A program made the translations under genes and the position numbers. Positions 1 through 9,011 of a stretch of DNA of 64,000 bases are shown piece by piece. The first letter of the stretch is position 1; each line of letters starts with the position of its first letter. This stretch comes from JAEUMD01 sp036768475 (GTDB lineage Bacteria > Pseudomonadota > Alphaproteobacteria > Rhizobiales > Hyphomicrobiaceae): assembly GCA_036768475.1 (NCBI GenBank), contig DAIPMW010000002.1:124001-188000 (forward strand). Reading direction: 5' to 3'. The notes under the pieces were generated by a model that made no database searches, had not been told where the DNA came from, and worked only from the letters and a program-made list of their open reading frames with translations.

Positions 1-197
1 TCAGCGACGATGGGGATACGTCATGGCGCGTTGGCGGCTTTGCCAAGATGCCCTTCATGCTCGGGCCGACGCGGGCAGCCGAACTCAGCGTCTACGGTGG
101 CTACCAGTTCGTCGAGGATGACAATAACGGGAGCGGTTTCACGACTCACGGTGGCGAAGGCGCCTACGGCGGTGCAGCTCTCAAGCTGGCCTTCTGA
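1..197 (+). CDS. C-terminal end of an outer-membrane beta-barrel protein (partial)
   Basis: The reading frame is open from the window edge (first full codon at base 3) and stops at TGA 195-197, giving the last 64 residues of a protein that begins upstream. The piece has alternating polar and aromatic strands (SVYGGYQFVED, then GEGAYGGAALKLAF) and ends in phenylalanine. That is the usual C-terminal signal of Gram-negative outer-membrane barrels recognised by the BAM machinery. A strong rho-independent terminator follows 34 bases later, so this is the last gene of its transcript. The specific family (porin, autotransporter or Omp25/31-like) cannot be decided from the fragment. Confidence 0.6.
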   Translation, partial: SDDGDTSWRVGGFAKMPFMLGPTRAAELSVYGGYQFVEDDNNGSGFTTHGGEGAYGGAALKLAF

Positions 198-230
198 TAG
201 AAGCTGAACCGAATCTGATTTGATTGGCAG

Positions 231-264
231 CGTCCCCCGTCGAAATCCGGCGGGGGACGTTTTT
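231..264 (+). terminator. Rho-independent terminator of the outer-membrane gene
   Basis: A 9-bp perfect stem (CGTCCCCCG at 231-239 with CGGGGGACG at 251-259) is followed at once by TTTTT on the plus strand. It lies between the upstream plus-strand gene and the converging minus-strand gene that ends at 268. There is no T run on the minus side, so it should act mainly on the plus strand. Confidence 0.85.
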
Positions 265-267
265 ATT

Positions 268-1446
268 TCAAGGCTGGGGCGTGATCACCGCTGCTTCTTT
301 CCGGCTCGCGCTTTGGCTCACGTAAAGGTCGAGCGGCGGAGCGGGCCAGTTGGCGTAATCGTTGGCCGTTTGGATTTCGCTGACGTAGGTGGTCCAGGCC
401 GCTTCGAGTGAGCCCCAGTCGGCGTCAGCGGACTCCGGCTGGCCGCCTTCGATCTCGTCAGCGAGCGCCGACAGGTCGACACCTTTGTTCTTCAAGTGCC
501 GCAGGACTGCTGCAGTCTCACCATAGGCAATGGCGCGCCTGGCCGCACGCTCACCCATATAGTAGTTGATGTTGCCGGCAATATGGTCGGCGTTCTTCTT
601 GATCTCGCTGACCGCATTCTCGGTGTCGCCGCTATTGAGTGCATCGAGATCGGGCAGATATCCGCCGTCTTCGGCGCGTTCGCCAAGAACCGGAACGACA
701 TAGACGTCAGCCTTGGCGCTGGCCATGACGAGCTGTTTGTCGCGCACATCGAATGCGAAGTCGTGGAAATTATAGAAGGCGACGATCTCATCGTCGGTAT
801 TCACGGTGACAGGCTCGAAGCCGCCAGCCATCCGGTACCCCGTCGTCCATTCGCGTGGCGGCACGATGAAATCGACCATGAAGGCATCGGCGACGGCAAG
901 ATCTCGTGCAAGGTTCGTCTCTTCAGGGATGGCGCCATATGCGATGACGCTTTCGGTGGTGATGGAGACGCCGATGCGATCGTCTTCAGCCAGAGCCCGA
1001 GCCAGTTGGGCGATCTCACCGATCGAGGCCTCCGGCTTGAAGGATAGGTTATCGCCGAGAACGAGTGCCTGCTTGCTCGCGTCGTACCGAACGGAAGCGA
1101 TATTATCCAGTCCCGTTGCCGAGCCCTCTAGAACGACACCGCCTGGGAGGCTGCCGTAGCGTTCGACGACGCCGGTAACCATGGTCGGATGCGGGCGCCC
1201 GGAGTGGGCCGTTACTTCGATATGGCGCTGTGCCGTACGAAAGGAGGCATTCGTCGCCGCCGCCACCGTACTTGGCTGCGTATTCATGTTGCCGCCGCCG
1301 GGCATGCTTCCGTAATGTGTCGAAAAGTCCTTCAGGCCAGCTTCCGTAGCAATATGGCTCTCGCCGCGAATGTCACCGGCCAGGGTAGGCCCGCTGACGG
1401 CTAGAACTGAAACAGTTGCAAAACAAAGTATCGAGGGCGCGCGCAT
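268..1446 (-). CDS. Secreted protein of unknown function with YG-x-x-P motifs
   Basis: A 392-residue protein not recognised as a member of a known family. The chosen ATG (1446) is preceded by GAGGAA at good spacing; a longer frame to 1473 lacks such a site. The N-terminus is a signal peptide (MRAPSILCFATVSVLAVSG, cleavage near TLA-GD), so the protein should be periplasmic or extracellular. Three short related motifs occur in the first half: HYGSMPGG, RYGSLPGG and AYGAIPEE. The rest is a mixed alpha/beta sequence with a helical C-terminal third. It converges on the upstream barrel gene and has no evident partner. A gene-free stretch with mosaic repeats lies upstream of its start. Confidence 0.75.
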   Translation of the reverse strand: MRAPSILCFATVSVLAVSGPTLAGDIRGESHIATEAGLKDFSTHYGSMPGGGNMNTQPSTVAAATNASFRTAQRHIEVTAHSGRPHPTMVTGVVERYGSLPGGVVLEGSATGLDNIASVRYDASKQALVLGDNLSFKPEASIGEIAQLARALAEDDRIGVSITTESVIAYGAIPEETNLARDLAVADAFMVDFIVPPREWTTGYRMAGGFEPVTVNTDDEIVAFYNFHDFAFDVRDKQLVMASAKADVYVVPVLGERAEDGGYLPDLDALNSGDTENAVSEIKKNADHIAGNINYYMGERAARRAIAYGETAAVLRHLKNKGVDLSALADEIEGGQPESADADWGSLEAAWTTYVSEIQTANDYANWPAPPLDLYVSQSASRKEAAVITPQP

Positions 1447-1798
1447 CACTAGAATTCCTCGCTGGAAAAACAAAATGGATGGATGTGGCCATCCAAATCC
1501 TTTGCGCAGCGCAACTCAATCATCTTCTGCCAAGATGGTTTAGGACGGTGTCTACAACTGACGTCAACGCGCCGATCTTGCAGCGAGTTTCTCGTCTCTG
1601 AAAGGAATTGAATGAAATGTGGCAAACGAAGCAATGGCGTCGCCGTCCGTGACCGGCGCATGCCAGATCCTGCCTTTGCCGCATTGCCGGAAAGGTTGTG
1701 CGGTGGCTTGGACGGAATGGCTCGATAGTTGCTCGCTGATAAACATCAATTCGAGCCCAACCGGGCTCATGGCCGTCGCGCAGCCGCGAAGAAACAGT
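1447..1798. other. Gene-free stretch upstream of the secreted protein
   Basis: About 350 bases without a convincing gene. Short open frames on both strands lack ribosome-binding sites and protein-like composition. It must hold the promoter of the 268-1446 gene, but no clear -35/-10 pair was recognised. Confidence 0.6.
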
Positions 1799-2000
1799 CA
1801 TGATTCCATTGAGGCCGTGATTGAGGCTCTCAAAACGACGAGCGAGAGCAGACCGAAACGGCCAAAATGTGATTCAATCAAAACCTGACCTGATCTAGGT
1901 CGCGTTCATGTTTGCGTCAGCATGAACGCGATCCAGCACCTTTGTTTCGAGCATGTTTTGCACGCTGAACCGCTGCACACTTCAGCTCAACATGCTCTAG
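1799..2000. repeat. Mosaic intergenic repeat: modules C (part), D, B and A
   Basis: Four modules of the repeat family seen throughout this window lie end to end. A module C part is at about 1800-1836 (GGCCGTGATTGAGGCTCTC). Module D is at 1869-1898 (GTGATTCAATCAAAACCTG onward, ending CTAG). Module B has an 11-bp perfect inverted repeat, TCGCGTTCATG at 1900-1910 with CATGAACGCGA at 1921-1931. Module A runs from GAGCATGTT at 1949-1957 to AACATGCTC at 1989-1997. The right edge of A (CTCTAG) forms the TAG stop codon of the minus-strand gene that ends at 1997. This is the most complete mosaic copy in the window. Confidence 0.85.
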
Positions 2001-2353
2001 CGTCGGCGCTTTGTGTTGCATGGTCGCGCCTCCACGGTTGCCGACCACCCGTTCGTCGTGGCTGAGTAGCCGATAGACCTGCTGCCGGCCCTGCGGAAAT
2101 GGGCCCAGTCGGTGCCATATTCGAAGGCGGCGAACTCCTGCCACGATTTGATGGCCGCGTCGCGCGCCTGCTTCTTCGTGCGGCCTTCGCCATTGCCGTA
2201 ATGGAAATGATCGACCATGCAGGTTCTGCCACGCTCTACGCGCCAGGAATGCATGGATGCGAGCCCGGTTTCATCTGCGCCCGCCGGTGCCGCTGTACAA
2301 GAAATTGCCGCTAATGTAGCCAATCCAGAAATGTAAAAACGCGCCTTTCTCAT
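1997..2353 (-). CDS. Small secreted protein of unknown function
   Basis: A 118-residue protein with a signal peptide (residues 1 to about 26: MRKARFYISGLATLAAIS then CTAAPAGA). The mature part starts near DETGLASMHSW and is about 90 residues, with two cysteines (in RTCMVDHF and EARPCNTK) that could form a disulfide. Its aromatic-rich core (SWQEFAAFEYG) and K/R-rich helix (TKKQARDAAIKSW) resemble small secreted alphaproteobacterial proteins of no known function. The stop codon TAG lies inside the edge of repeat module A, so the last residues (RRR) may have been reshaped by the repeat. Confidence 0.7.
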   Translation of the reverse strand: MRKARFYISGLATLAAISCTAAPAGADETGLASMHSWRVERGRTCMVDHFHYGNGEGRTKKQARDAAIKSWQEFAAFEYGTDWAHFRRAGSRSIGYSATTNGWSATVEARPCNTKRRR

Positions 2354-2752
2354 GATTATTTTCCCTCCAATGACGCCAAAACAAATTTCCTGAACGGCAA
2401 ATGAGAATTAGCTTGCGCGAGGAGTCAAGAATAATCCCTGTCCGGTCAGGAAAGTCGATTAATTTTGGAGCGGGTTTGAGCGAAGGATTGGGGCAGGTCA
2501 ATTCTGGGGTTTCCAATTTGCACGGATTGATCATAATTCCCCCAGCTATTGCAGCCCAATTTGCTCTGTCTGTGCAATATAAGGCGCGCTCGAATGCCAG
2601 GAACTGCGAGCGCTTGAAACAGCGGCAACACATGGATCGGGAAATCCGTGTCGTCGCGGCAACCACAAAAGCTTGCCGCTGACCTTGCAGGCAAGTGCGT
2701 GTCGCGTGAGCAGAGGTCGGCGATTTGGCTACGGCAGCATCGGGCCGGATGT
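2354..2752. other. Gene-free stretch between two minus-strand genes
   Basis: About 400 bases. The sequence is somewhat richer in A+T than its neighbours and probably carries the promoter of the small secreted protein. An open frame on the plus strand (2401-2682) has no ribosome-binding site and an atypical composition. No terminator or RNA gene was recognised. Confidence 0.6.
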
Positions 2753-3631
2753 TTACGCCAGGGGTGCGGCATCCGAGCTTGAATTGCCGCCGTTGCGAAG
2801 CTTCTTCAGCTCCATGATGCCGCGATTGAGCTCCGCGCCGAGCAGTATGATCACCGCCGTTACCTGGAAGAAGATGAGGGCAACCATGATCTGCGATAGT
2901 CCGGCATAAAACCGCGTATAATCGGAAAATGCGAGGTACTGCGAATAGAGGGCTCCGGCCGAGAGCCACAGGAATGTTGACAGTGCAACGCCGGGCCACA
3001 CATCTGCGAAACGCCGTTTGCCAGCCGCTATCCACAAGTGCAGAACGCAGAGCTGCGTGATGAGAACGAGTGCCGCAATCGCGTAGCGGGATGTCGCGGT
3101 CAGCCATGTTTCCTTGAGCCAGCCCAGATCGAGAAGATCGCGCGCCCACTCTGGTTCGAAACGCGCCGCAATCGCAGGCCCGACAACGACAGCCCACGTC
3201 AGCACAAGTGTAGAAATGGCCGAGACGAATACGAACAGCATCGAAAGAGCGAGTGAATAGGGATAAGAACGCGTTTCCCGCTGGCGATAGGCACCGTTGA
3301 GTGCGGCGCGCAATGTCTCGACCGCGCTGGTTGCGAAGAACAGTGCAATGCCGCCGCCGACGGTAAGTAGATCGATGCGCGTGGCTCCCATCAGTTGCTC
3401 GACCTGTGGCGCCAGCGTCCCGGCCACGGCTGGCGGCAGGATTTGAAACAGCCCGGCGATGGCCTCCTGTGCCAGTTCCCGCCCGCCAAACAAACCCGCC
3501 ACTGCTCCCAGGAAGATGCAGAACGGGAATAGCGAGACGACGAAGCCGTAGGCAACGGCGCCGGCCATCGAGAAGCCGGAATGCTCGTAGAGGCGATAGA
3601 TCGCCTCGATTAATGTGCGGTGCCGTTTCAT
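2753..3631 (-). CDS. YihY/BrkB family inner-membrane protein
   Basis: A 292-residue multi-span membrane protein of the YihY/BrkB family (once misnamed ribonuclease BN). Family signs are the N-terminal segment GFSMAGAVAYGFVVSLFPF, the ALFFATSAVETLRAALN helix and the C-terminal FFQVTAVIILLGAELN helix. About six membrane segments are visible, and the length is normal for the family. The ATG at 3631 directly precedes the conserved amphipathic helix. The physiological role of the family is unsettled; transport or envelope functions have been suggested. It has no operon partner here. Confidence 0.9.
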   Translation of the reverse strand: MKRHRTLIEAIYRLYEHSGFSMAGAVAYGFVVSLFPFCIFLGAVAGLFGGRELAQEAIAGLFQILPPAVAGTLAPQVEQLMGATRIDLLTVGGGIALFFATSAVETLRAALNGAYRQRETRSYPYSLALSMLFVFVSAISTLVLTWAVVVGPAIAARFEPEWARDLLDLGWLKETWLTATSRYAIAALVLITQLCVLHLWIAAGKRRFADVWPGVALSTFLWLSAGALYSQYLAFSDYTRFYAGLSQIMVALIFFQVTAVIILLGAELNRGIMELKKLRNGGNSSSDAAPLA

Positions 3632-3921
3632 ACCAGTGCCTTCGAGGGATAGTTGCGCAGTGCGTCAGGATGCATTGAGACCGGCGGGCTGCGCCAGCCT
3701 CCGTCCATGACGCTGCAGAAGTTCAACAATCACGCCCGGCGGTCAACCCATGGCGCGTTTGTCGCGTAACGCGCGTGGCAGCTATGCAAGTGGCGGGAAT
3801 TGCACTTGCGTCCAATCTGGCGCAGAAGTCACCCGGTGGGCGCTCCCTGTCCGCTGATTCGCCCTCACTCTTTTCATCTTACAATTGGCCGCCTGTACCG
3901 ATGCCGTCTTCCGGGTCACCC

Positions 3922-4797
3922 ATGTTATTGCGCATCGCTCCCATCCTCTTCGTAGTTCTCTGGTCGACCGGGTTTATCGCCAGCAAGATCGCGGGCGAGA
4001 ACGCCGAGCCCTTCACGTTCCTCGCCATCCGCTTCATGCTGGTTTCGGTGCTGCTGGCGCCCGTGATGCTGGTTGGTACACGCCCCTCTCCGCGAGTGGC
4101 GCTCGATGCAGCGATCACCGGTGCCTTGATCCACACCGGCTACATCGGTGGTGTGATGTGGGCACTGCGTCTTGGTATGCCGACAGGCGTGGTGACCATC
4201 ATAGTCTGCCTCCAGCCATTGCTGACCTCGCTGTTGGCGGGCCAGTTGCTGGGTGAGCGCATTGACTTCCGGCACTGGATTGGGATCTCTCTAGGGCTCG
4301 CTGGTGCCGCACTCGTTCTGGCACCCAAGATGACGCTCGATCCTAGCGCCGGCGCTGTCGCGGTGATCGGGCCCATTGCTGTTATCGCTGCAACGAGCTC
4401 CTTATTCTGCATCACCGCGGGAACGCTTTATCAGAAGGTGAATGGCGCGATCGGCGATCTGCCCAAGCTCGCATTCTATCAGTACATCGGGGCGACCACC
4501 GTCGCAGCGCTATTGTCCTTTGCCACAGAGACGCGCAACGTCGACTGGACACAGGAGTTCGTGCTTGCGCTGGCGTGGCTCGTGGTCGTTCTTTCCATCG
4601 GCGCTATCAGCTTGCTGCTGATGATGATCCGGGCGAGTGCCGTCTCGCGCGTGACGAGCTTGTTCTATCTCGTTCCGGCTACCACGACAGTCATGGCTTG
4701 GGGGATGCTTGGCGAGCGGCTGACACTGGTTCAGGTCGCGGGCATGGTGCTGGTGATGATTGCTGTCGGGATGATCGGTGCGCTGCGCCGCATCTGA
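3922..4797 (+). CDS. EamA-type (drug/metabolite) transporter
   Basis: A roughly 291-residue inner-membrane transporter with two EamA repeats and about ten helices. The first repeat begins at ILFVVLWSTGFIASKIAGEN and the second at about FCITAGTLYQK. The family conservation LLGERIDFRHWIGISLGLAG and MLGERLTLVQVAGMVLV falls at the end of each half, as expected for DMT superfamily carriers. Substrates vary and cannot be read from sequence. The start is uncertain: ATG 3922 puts helix 1 at the N-terminus and gives the typical length; ATG 3901 would add 7 residues. Neither has a good Shine-Dalgarno sequence, and a longer frame from 3775 is not membrane-like. Confidence 0.85.
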   Translation: MLLRIAPILFVVLWSTGFIASKIAGENAEPFTFLAIRFMLVSVLLAPVMLVGTRPSPRVALDAAITGALIHTGYIGGVMWALRLGMPTGVVTIIVCLQPLLTSLLAGQLLGERIDFRHWIGISLGLAGAALVLAPKMTLDPSAGAVAVIGPIAVIAATSSLFCITAGTLYQKVNGAIGDLPKLAFYQYIGATTVAALLSFATETRNVDWTQEFVLALAWLVVVLSIGAISLLLMMIRASAVSRVTSLFYLVPATTTVMAWGMLGERLTLVQVAGMVLVMIAVGMIGALRRI

Positions 4798-4893
4798 TGG
4801 GCTGCTGCTGCGGTTTGGCAAGCCTTAACTTTCCGGGACAGTAAGCGCGTCCGATGTCACGCCGGCGACTTCAAGTGCCGGCGTGATACGTCT

Positions 4894-7179
4894 ATGATCT
4901 ACGCCATGACGCGTGAACTTACCCATCAGCTGGAGCGCCTCGGCCAGGAGCGCCAGCGTCTTGAGGTCCTGCTCTCGCGCCAGCCCGACTGGCTGGACTG
5001 GAAGCAGTTGTCGGAGGTGCCCGAGCCAGCCGATGAGTCCGGCCGCTACGACCTCGCGCGCCGCAAGACCGAACTCGAAAGGGAACTGCTGCGCGATCCG
5101 TTATTCTCTGCACATTGCAGCATCATGGCGGCAATCCGGGTGATCGAGGATTTGATCGCCCAGCGGAGTGCGGTCGAGGCTCATCTGGAGCAGGCTGATG
5201 ATGGTGGCACACCGCCAGCAATTGACCTTGAGGTGGGGGGTGCTCTGTCCGAATCCATCAACGAGCCGGGCGACAACCCGCCTGACGACGCCGCTCCGGT
5301 GCCGCAGGACGTATCGCCCCAATGCCGCCCCCACGATTTGCCGGCAATCGCACTGGCGGATTTGCGGGGAAGTCGTGTCGTCATGCAGGCGGTGACGATC
5401 CATGACGCACCGCCGGGGCAGAAGCGTAACGCGGCGACGCTGGCGGATGCCGACGCACCGCCTGACCGCCTGACGCGAATCCGCCGCATCGACAAGGATC
5501 TTGCGGCGGCCTTGATCGCCCGCGGCGTGCGCCACTTTGCGCAGATCGCCGCCTTTGGTCCGGCTGATGTGCGTGCGCTTTCCGCCGCGCTTGGTCTGGG
5601 CAGGCGCATCTCGCAGGAAAATTGGATCGAGCAGGCGGCGATCCTGGCGACGAAGTCCGCCACTTGCGAGATCCCGGCATGCGATGTGCTACCTCAAGCA
5701 TCGCAACCCGATACGGCGCTCGACACTTCTGAAATGGTGCGAGAAGCTGCCTTGCGTATTGCTGCAGCAATACAGGCGAGCCGGAATGACCAAGCCTTAT
5801 CTGCCGGTCCATCGGTCGAGGTTGAAAACGCAACGGCGGGAGACGAGCCTCGATCGAAGCCCGCGGCTCCTGACGATCTTGAGCTGCTCACCGGCATCGA
5901 TGAGACGATCGCAGAAATCCTGCGGGCCGAAGGTGTCATGCGATTCGATGAGATCGCAAAATGGAGTGCCGCGGCAGTGGCGCATTTCCAGGAACGCGTA
6001 GGCGCTGATATCTCAATTTCGCGTCTGGGATGGATCGAGCAGGCGGCGCTCCTGTCGTGCGGCGGCATGACGGCACACGCATTGCGAAAAGCCCGTGGTG
6101 AATTCGCAGCCCTGGCATTGAGGCCAACCGGACCGGCCGTCCGCAATGAAGCATTCGCGGCGTGGCTTACTGCCCACACGCGCTCGCATGCTCCCACCGA
6201 AGCGCCGTTGGAGGCACGTGCTTCACAGGAGTTCCGCGAGCCGCTCTCTGTCGGACAGGCGCACGCCGACACCGAGACACCTCCGACCGTTGCCGATCTC
6301 GAGGTCATGCCTTTCGAAGAATTTGAGACCGGCACCGAAATTGCCGAGAGTGATGCGCACATGCGATCTGCTGTACTGGAGCCGGAGCCACTGGCGGAAA
6401 GCGACCAGTCCACTGCTGAGATCATTCCGCTTCGCTGCGTCGTCGAGATCGAGGCCAATGATTTCGATCTACCAGCGGAAATTGGAGCGCCGGCGATCGA
6501 CCGGTTGGACGATGACGAACTGGTTGAGGAGGGGACGGCGGCAGCACCTGTGGGCGTCCCGTCCATTCAGCCCGATACCGCTGTTGCCGAAGCGGCGGGC
6601 GATGCGACACGCGCGGCCATCGAGGCAGACGAACCCACCGAGCCGAAGCCGCCAGCAACGGCCGCTCAGCCGGTGCGTCCCGTGAACATCGCTGACCGCA
6701 TCACGGCGATCGAGCGTGACGCCGCTGAGTTGGCTGGTGTCTCGCGCCAAGTGCTGGAACGGTTGAAGCAAGGCGGGCAGCAGAACCGTGCCGGTAAAGT
6801 CGATACCAAGCGGCAATCGCAAGGTGCGAATTTCAGCGATGACCGGGACACCGGCGAAGACTTGGCCGAGGTGGACGTGCGCATCGTCAGGCGCGAAACC
6901 GATGCGGCCGGCCAGAATATGCCTCGCGAGCCTTACAGGGACGCCCTCGGACGTCGCGCCGCAGATGCCAGCTTCGAGGGCAACGATTACGCCGCCTATT
7001 GCGAGTGCGTCGAGGAGGCAAGCGTCGAGATCGTCCCGGTGGCCGATGTCGCATCCGGGGAGATTGCGCCGCCTACCGCCGCTGATCGTGCCGCCGCCGG
7101 TCGGTCGGAAAAGCGGGTCGGGCAGGAGGCGGAGGTCGGCAAGGTTCGTCGCTTTCTCAGAGCGCTACGGGGCGCATAG
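4894..7179 (+). CDS. Large acidic protein with two helix-hairpin-helix-type domains
   Basis: A 761-residue protein without a recognised name. The N-terminus (residues 1-45) is a charged helix likely to coil. Two related domains of about 65 residues follow, near residues 189-255 (LTRIRRIDKDLAAAL to NWIEQAAIL) and 326-395 (LELLTGIDETIAEIL to GWIEQAALL). Each has a 'GID/RID' hairpin and a closing W-I-E-Q-A helix. This pattern resembles the HhH-like domain found at the C-terminus of alphaproteobacterial NuoE. The rest is acidic, proline-rich and probably disordered, with one more helix (ITAIERDAAELAGVSRQVLE, about 604-623) and a basic end (KVRRFLRALRGA). ATG 4894 and 4906 are both possible starts. 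Confidence 0.65.
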   Translation: MIYAMTRELTHQLERLGQERQRLEVLLSRQPDWLDWKQLSEVPEPADESGRYDLARRKTELERELLRDPLFSAHCSIMAAIRVIEDLIAQRSAVEAHLEQADDGGTPPAIDLEVGGALSESINEPGDNPPDDAAPVPQDVSPQCRPHDLPAIALADLRGSRVVMQAVTIHDAPPGQKRNAATLADADAPPDRLTRIRRIDKDLAAALIARGVRHFAQIAAFGPADVRALSAALGLGRRISQENWIEQAAILATKSATCEIPACDVLPQASQPDTALDTSEMVREAALRIAAAIQASRNDQALSAGPSVEVENATAGDEPRSKPAAPDDLELLTGIDETIAEILRAEGVMRFDEIAKWSAAAVAHFQERVGADISISRLGWIEQAALLSCGGMTAHALRKARGEFAALALRPTGPAVRNEAFAAWLTAHTRSHAPTEAPLEARASQEFREPLSVGQAHADTETPPTVADLEVMPFEEFETGTEIAESDAHMRSAVLEPEPLAESDQSTAEIIPLRCVVEIEANDFDLPAEIGAPAIDRLDDDELVEEGTAAAPVGVPSIQPDTAVAEAAGDATRAAIEADEPTEPKPPATAAQPVRPVNIADRITAIERDAAELAGVSRQVLERLKQGGQQNRAGKVDTKRQSQGANFSDDRDTGEDLAEVDVRIVRRETDAAGQNMPREPYRDALGRRAADASFEGNDYAAYCECVEEASVEIVPVADVASGEIAPPTAADRAAAGRSEKRVGQEAEVGKVRRFLRALRGA

Positions 7180-7358
7180 CCAACCTCCGCTCTGTTCTCA
7201 CGCGCCAGCCGCTGGTGACCGTGGACAGTCGGCTGGCATGCCAGCGAATCCGCCAAAAAGGCGGTTTTCCTCCGCTCCGCGTCTGTCTATGTTGCGCCAC
7301 AACAAAAAAACCGGGCGATGCCTGCGCGCGCCCGCACCATAACCTGGAGGTTGCGAGC

Positions 7359-9011
7359 ATGAATGTCGTTGCGGAAGGCGCTGACCGGCTGATCGAGCGC
7401 GTGGGCGAGGTCGTTACGCAAGCCGAGCGTATCCTCCAGGCAGCCAAGGCCGGCGTTCGTCGCCGCATTGACGAGGCGGGCGGTATCGATGCCGCACAGC
7501 ACGCCGCCCACGGACTCGCCTGGCTGGCGACCACAGTCGAGGGCATCCGCCAGATGCAGCATTGGGCGGCCAAGCTCAAAGACGAGGGGCGCCTCGGCGA
7601 AATAGAAAAACTCCTGCTCGCCGCCGCAGCAGCCGAATATGCAGCCCAGATCGTCGGTGGCATTCCCATGAGCCAGGGCGAGATCATCCGCGCCGAAGCT
7701 CTGGGTGTCGCGCGCGCCGACGTGCGCAACTTCGAGGACGCGTCAGCCGACATCATCGCTGCCGGCAGTGCGGAGACCGTCAAGGCGCGCTTGGCAGAGT
7801 TGATTGCCGATCAGCAGGGCGCCACCACGTTCGGAGACAGCGGTCTGGATGAGGTTCACGCCGAGATCCACGAGCAGATGCGCAAGTTCTCCGAGGCCGA
7901 GGTCGTGCCCCACGCGCACGAGTGGCACTTGAAGAACGTCTACATTCCGATGGAGATCGTCCAGCAGGTTGCCGAGCTCGGCGTTTTCGGCCTGACGCTA
8001 CCGGAGGAATACGGCGGCATGGCGCTGGGCAAGGAATCCATGTGCATCGTGTCGGAAGAGCTGTCACGCGGTTACATCGGCGTCGGCTCGCTCGGCACTC
8101 GTTCCGAAATCGCCGGCGAGCTGATTCTCAACAACGGCACCGAGGCGCAAAAGCAGAAGTATCTGCCCAAGATTGCGAGCGGAGAGATCCTGCCCACCGC
8201 CGTTTTCACCGAGCCCAACACCGGCTCCGACCTCGCCTCGCTGAAGACGCGTGCGGTGAAGGATGGCGACCAATACAAGGTGACCGGCCAGAAGACCTGG
8301 ATCACGCACCCTGTGCGCGCCGACCTGATGACGCTGCTGGTGCGCACCAATCCCAACGAGAAGGGCTACAAGGGCCTGTCCATGCTGCTCGCTGAAAAGC
8401 CGCGCGGCGATGACGCCAATCCCTTCCCCGCAGACGGGATGACAGGCGGCGAGATCGAGGTGCTGGGCTACCGCGGCATGAAGGAGTACGACATCTCCTT
8501 CGACGGTTTCACCGTGCCGGCCGAGAACCTTTTGGGCGGCGAAGAAGGCCAGGGTTTCAAGCAGTTGATGAACACCTTCGAAGCCGCGCGGATTCAGACG
8601 GCGGCGCGCGCCGTCGGCGTCGCCCAGTGCGCCATGGATCTGGCGCTGCGCTATGCACTGGAGCGCAATCAGTTTGGCAAGCCGATCTATTCCTTCCCGC
8701 GCGTCGCCAACAAGGTCGTCATGATGGCGGTCGAGGTGATGATCGCCCGCCAGCTCACCTATTTCGCCGCCCGCGAGAAGGACGAGGGTCGCCGCTGCGA
8801 CCTGGAAGCCGGCATGGCCAAGCTCTTGGGCGCCCGTGTCGCCTGGGCCTGCGCCGACAACGCGCTGCAGATCCACGGCGGCAATGGTTTTGCGCTGGAG
8901 TATCCGGTTTCTCGTGTCCTGTGCGATGCACGCATCCTGAACATCTTCGAGGGTGCCGCCGAGATCCAGGCTCAGGTCATCGCCCGCCGCCTGCTGGAAG
9001 GCGCGAATTAA
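7359..9011 (+). CDS. mcd: (2S)-methylsuccinyl-CoA dehydrogenase
   Basis: A 550-residue FAD-dependent acyl-CoA dehydrogenase that most likely oxidises (2S)-methylsuccinyl-CoA to mesaconyl-CoA in the ethylmalonyl-CoA pathway, passing electrons to ETF. The assignment rests on the extra N-terminal helical domain of about 150 residues before the standard fold, the length near 550, and the C-terminal signature around QIHGGNGFALEYPVSR and LNIFEGAAEIQAQ. Glu531 in that last motif is at the usual catalytic-base position. FAD-site motifs are present (TAVFTEPNTGSDL, VTGQKTWITH). ATG 7359 follows CTGGAGG at good spacing, so the longer frame from 7215 is not used. An ETF-QO gene in this window could take the electrons. 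A generic acyl-CoA dehydrogenase is the alternative. Confidence 0.85.
   Translation: MNVVAEGADRLIERVGEVVTQAERILQAAKAGVRRRIDEAGGIDAAQHAAHGLAWLATTVEGIRQMQHWAAKLKDEGRLGEIEKLLLAAAAAEYAAQIVGGIPMSQGEIIRAEALGVARADVRNFEDASADIIAAGSAETVKARLAELIADQQGATTFGDSGLDEVHAEIHEQMRKFSEAEVVPHAHEWHLKNVYIPMEIVQQVAELGVFGLTLPEEYGGMALGKESMCIVSEELSRGYIGVGSLGTRSEIAGELILNNGTEAQKQKYLPKIASGEILPTAVFTEPNTGSDLASLKTRAVKDGDQYKVTGQKTWITHPVRADLMTLLVRTNPNEKGYKGLSMLLAEKPRGDDANPFPADGMTGGEIEVLGYRGMKEYDISFDGFTVPAENLLGGEEGQGFKQLMNTFEAARIQTAARAVGVAQCAMDLALRYALERNQFGKPIYSFPRVANKVVMMAVEVMIARQLTYFAAREKDEGRRCDLEAGMAKLLGARVAWACADNALQIHGGNGFALEYPVSRVLCDARILNIFEGAAEIQAQVIARRLLEGAN

Noticed and set aside
2401..2682. A 93-codon plus-strand frame between the small secreted protein and YihY
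   Set aside because: It starts in a likely promoter region without a ribosome-binding site and has no recognisable protein character.
3149..3160. A GGTTCGAAAC sequence resembling a tRNA T-arm
   Set aside because: It lies inside the YihY/BrkB coding sequence, and no acceptor stem or anticodon arm can be drawn around it.
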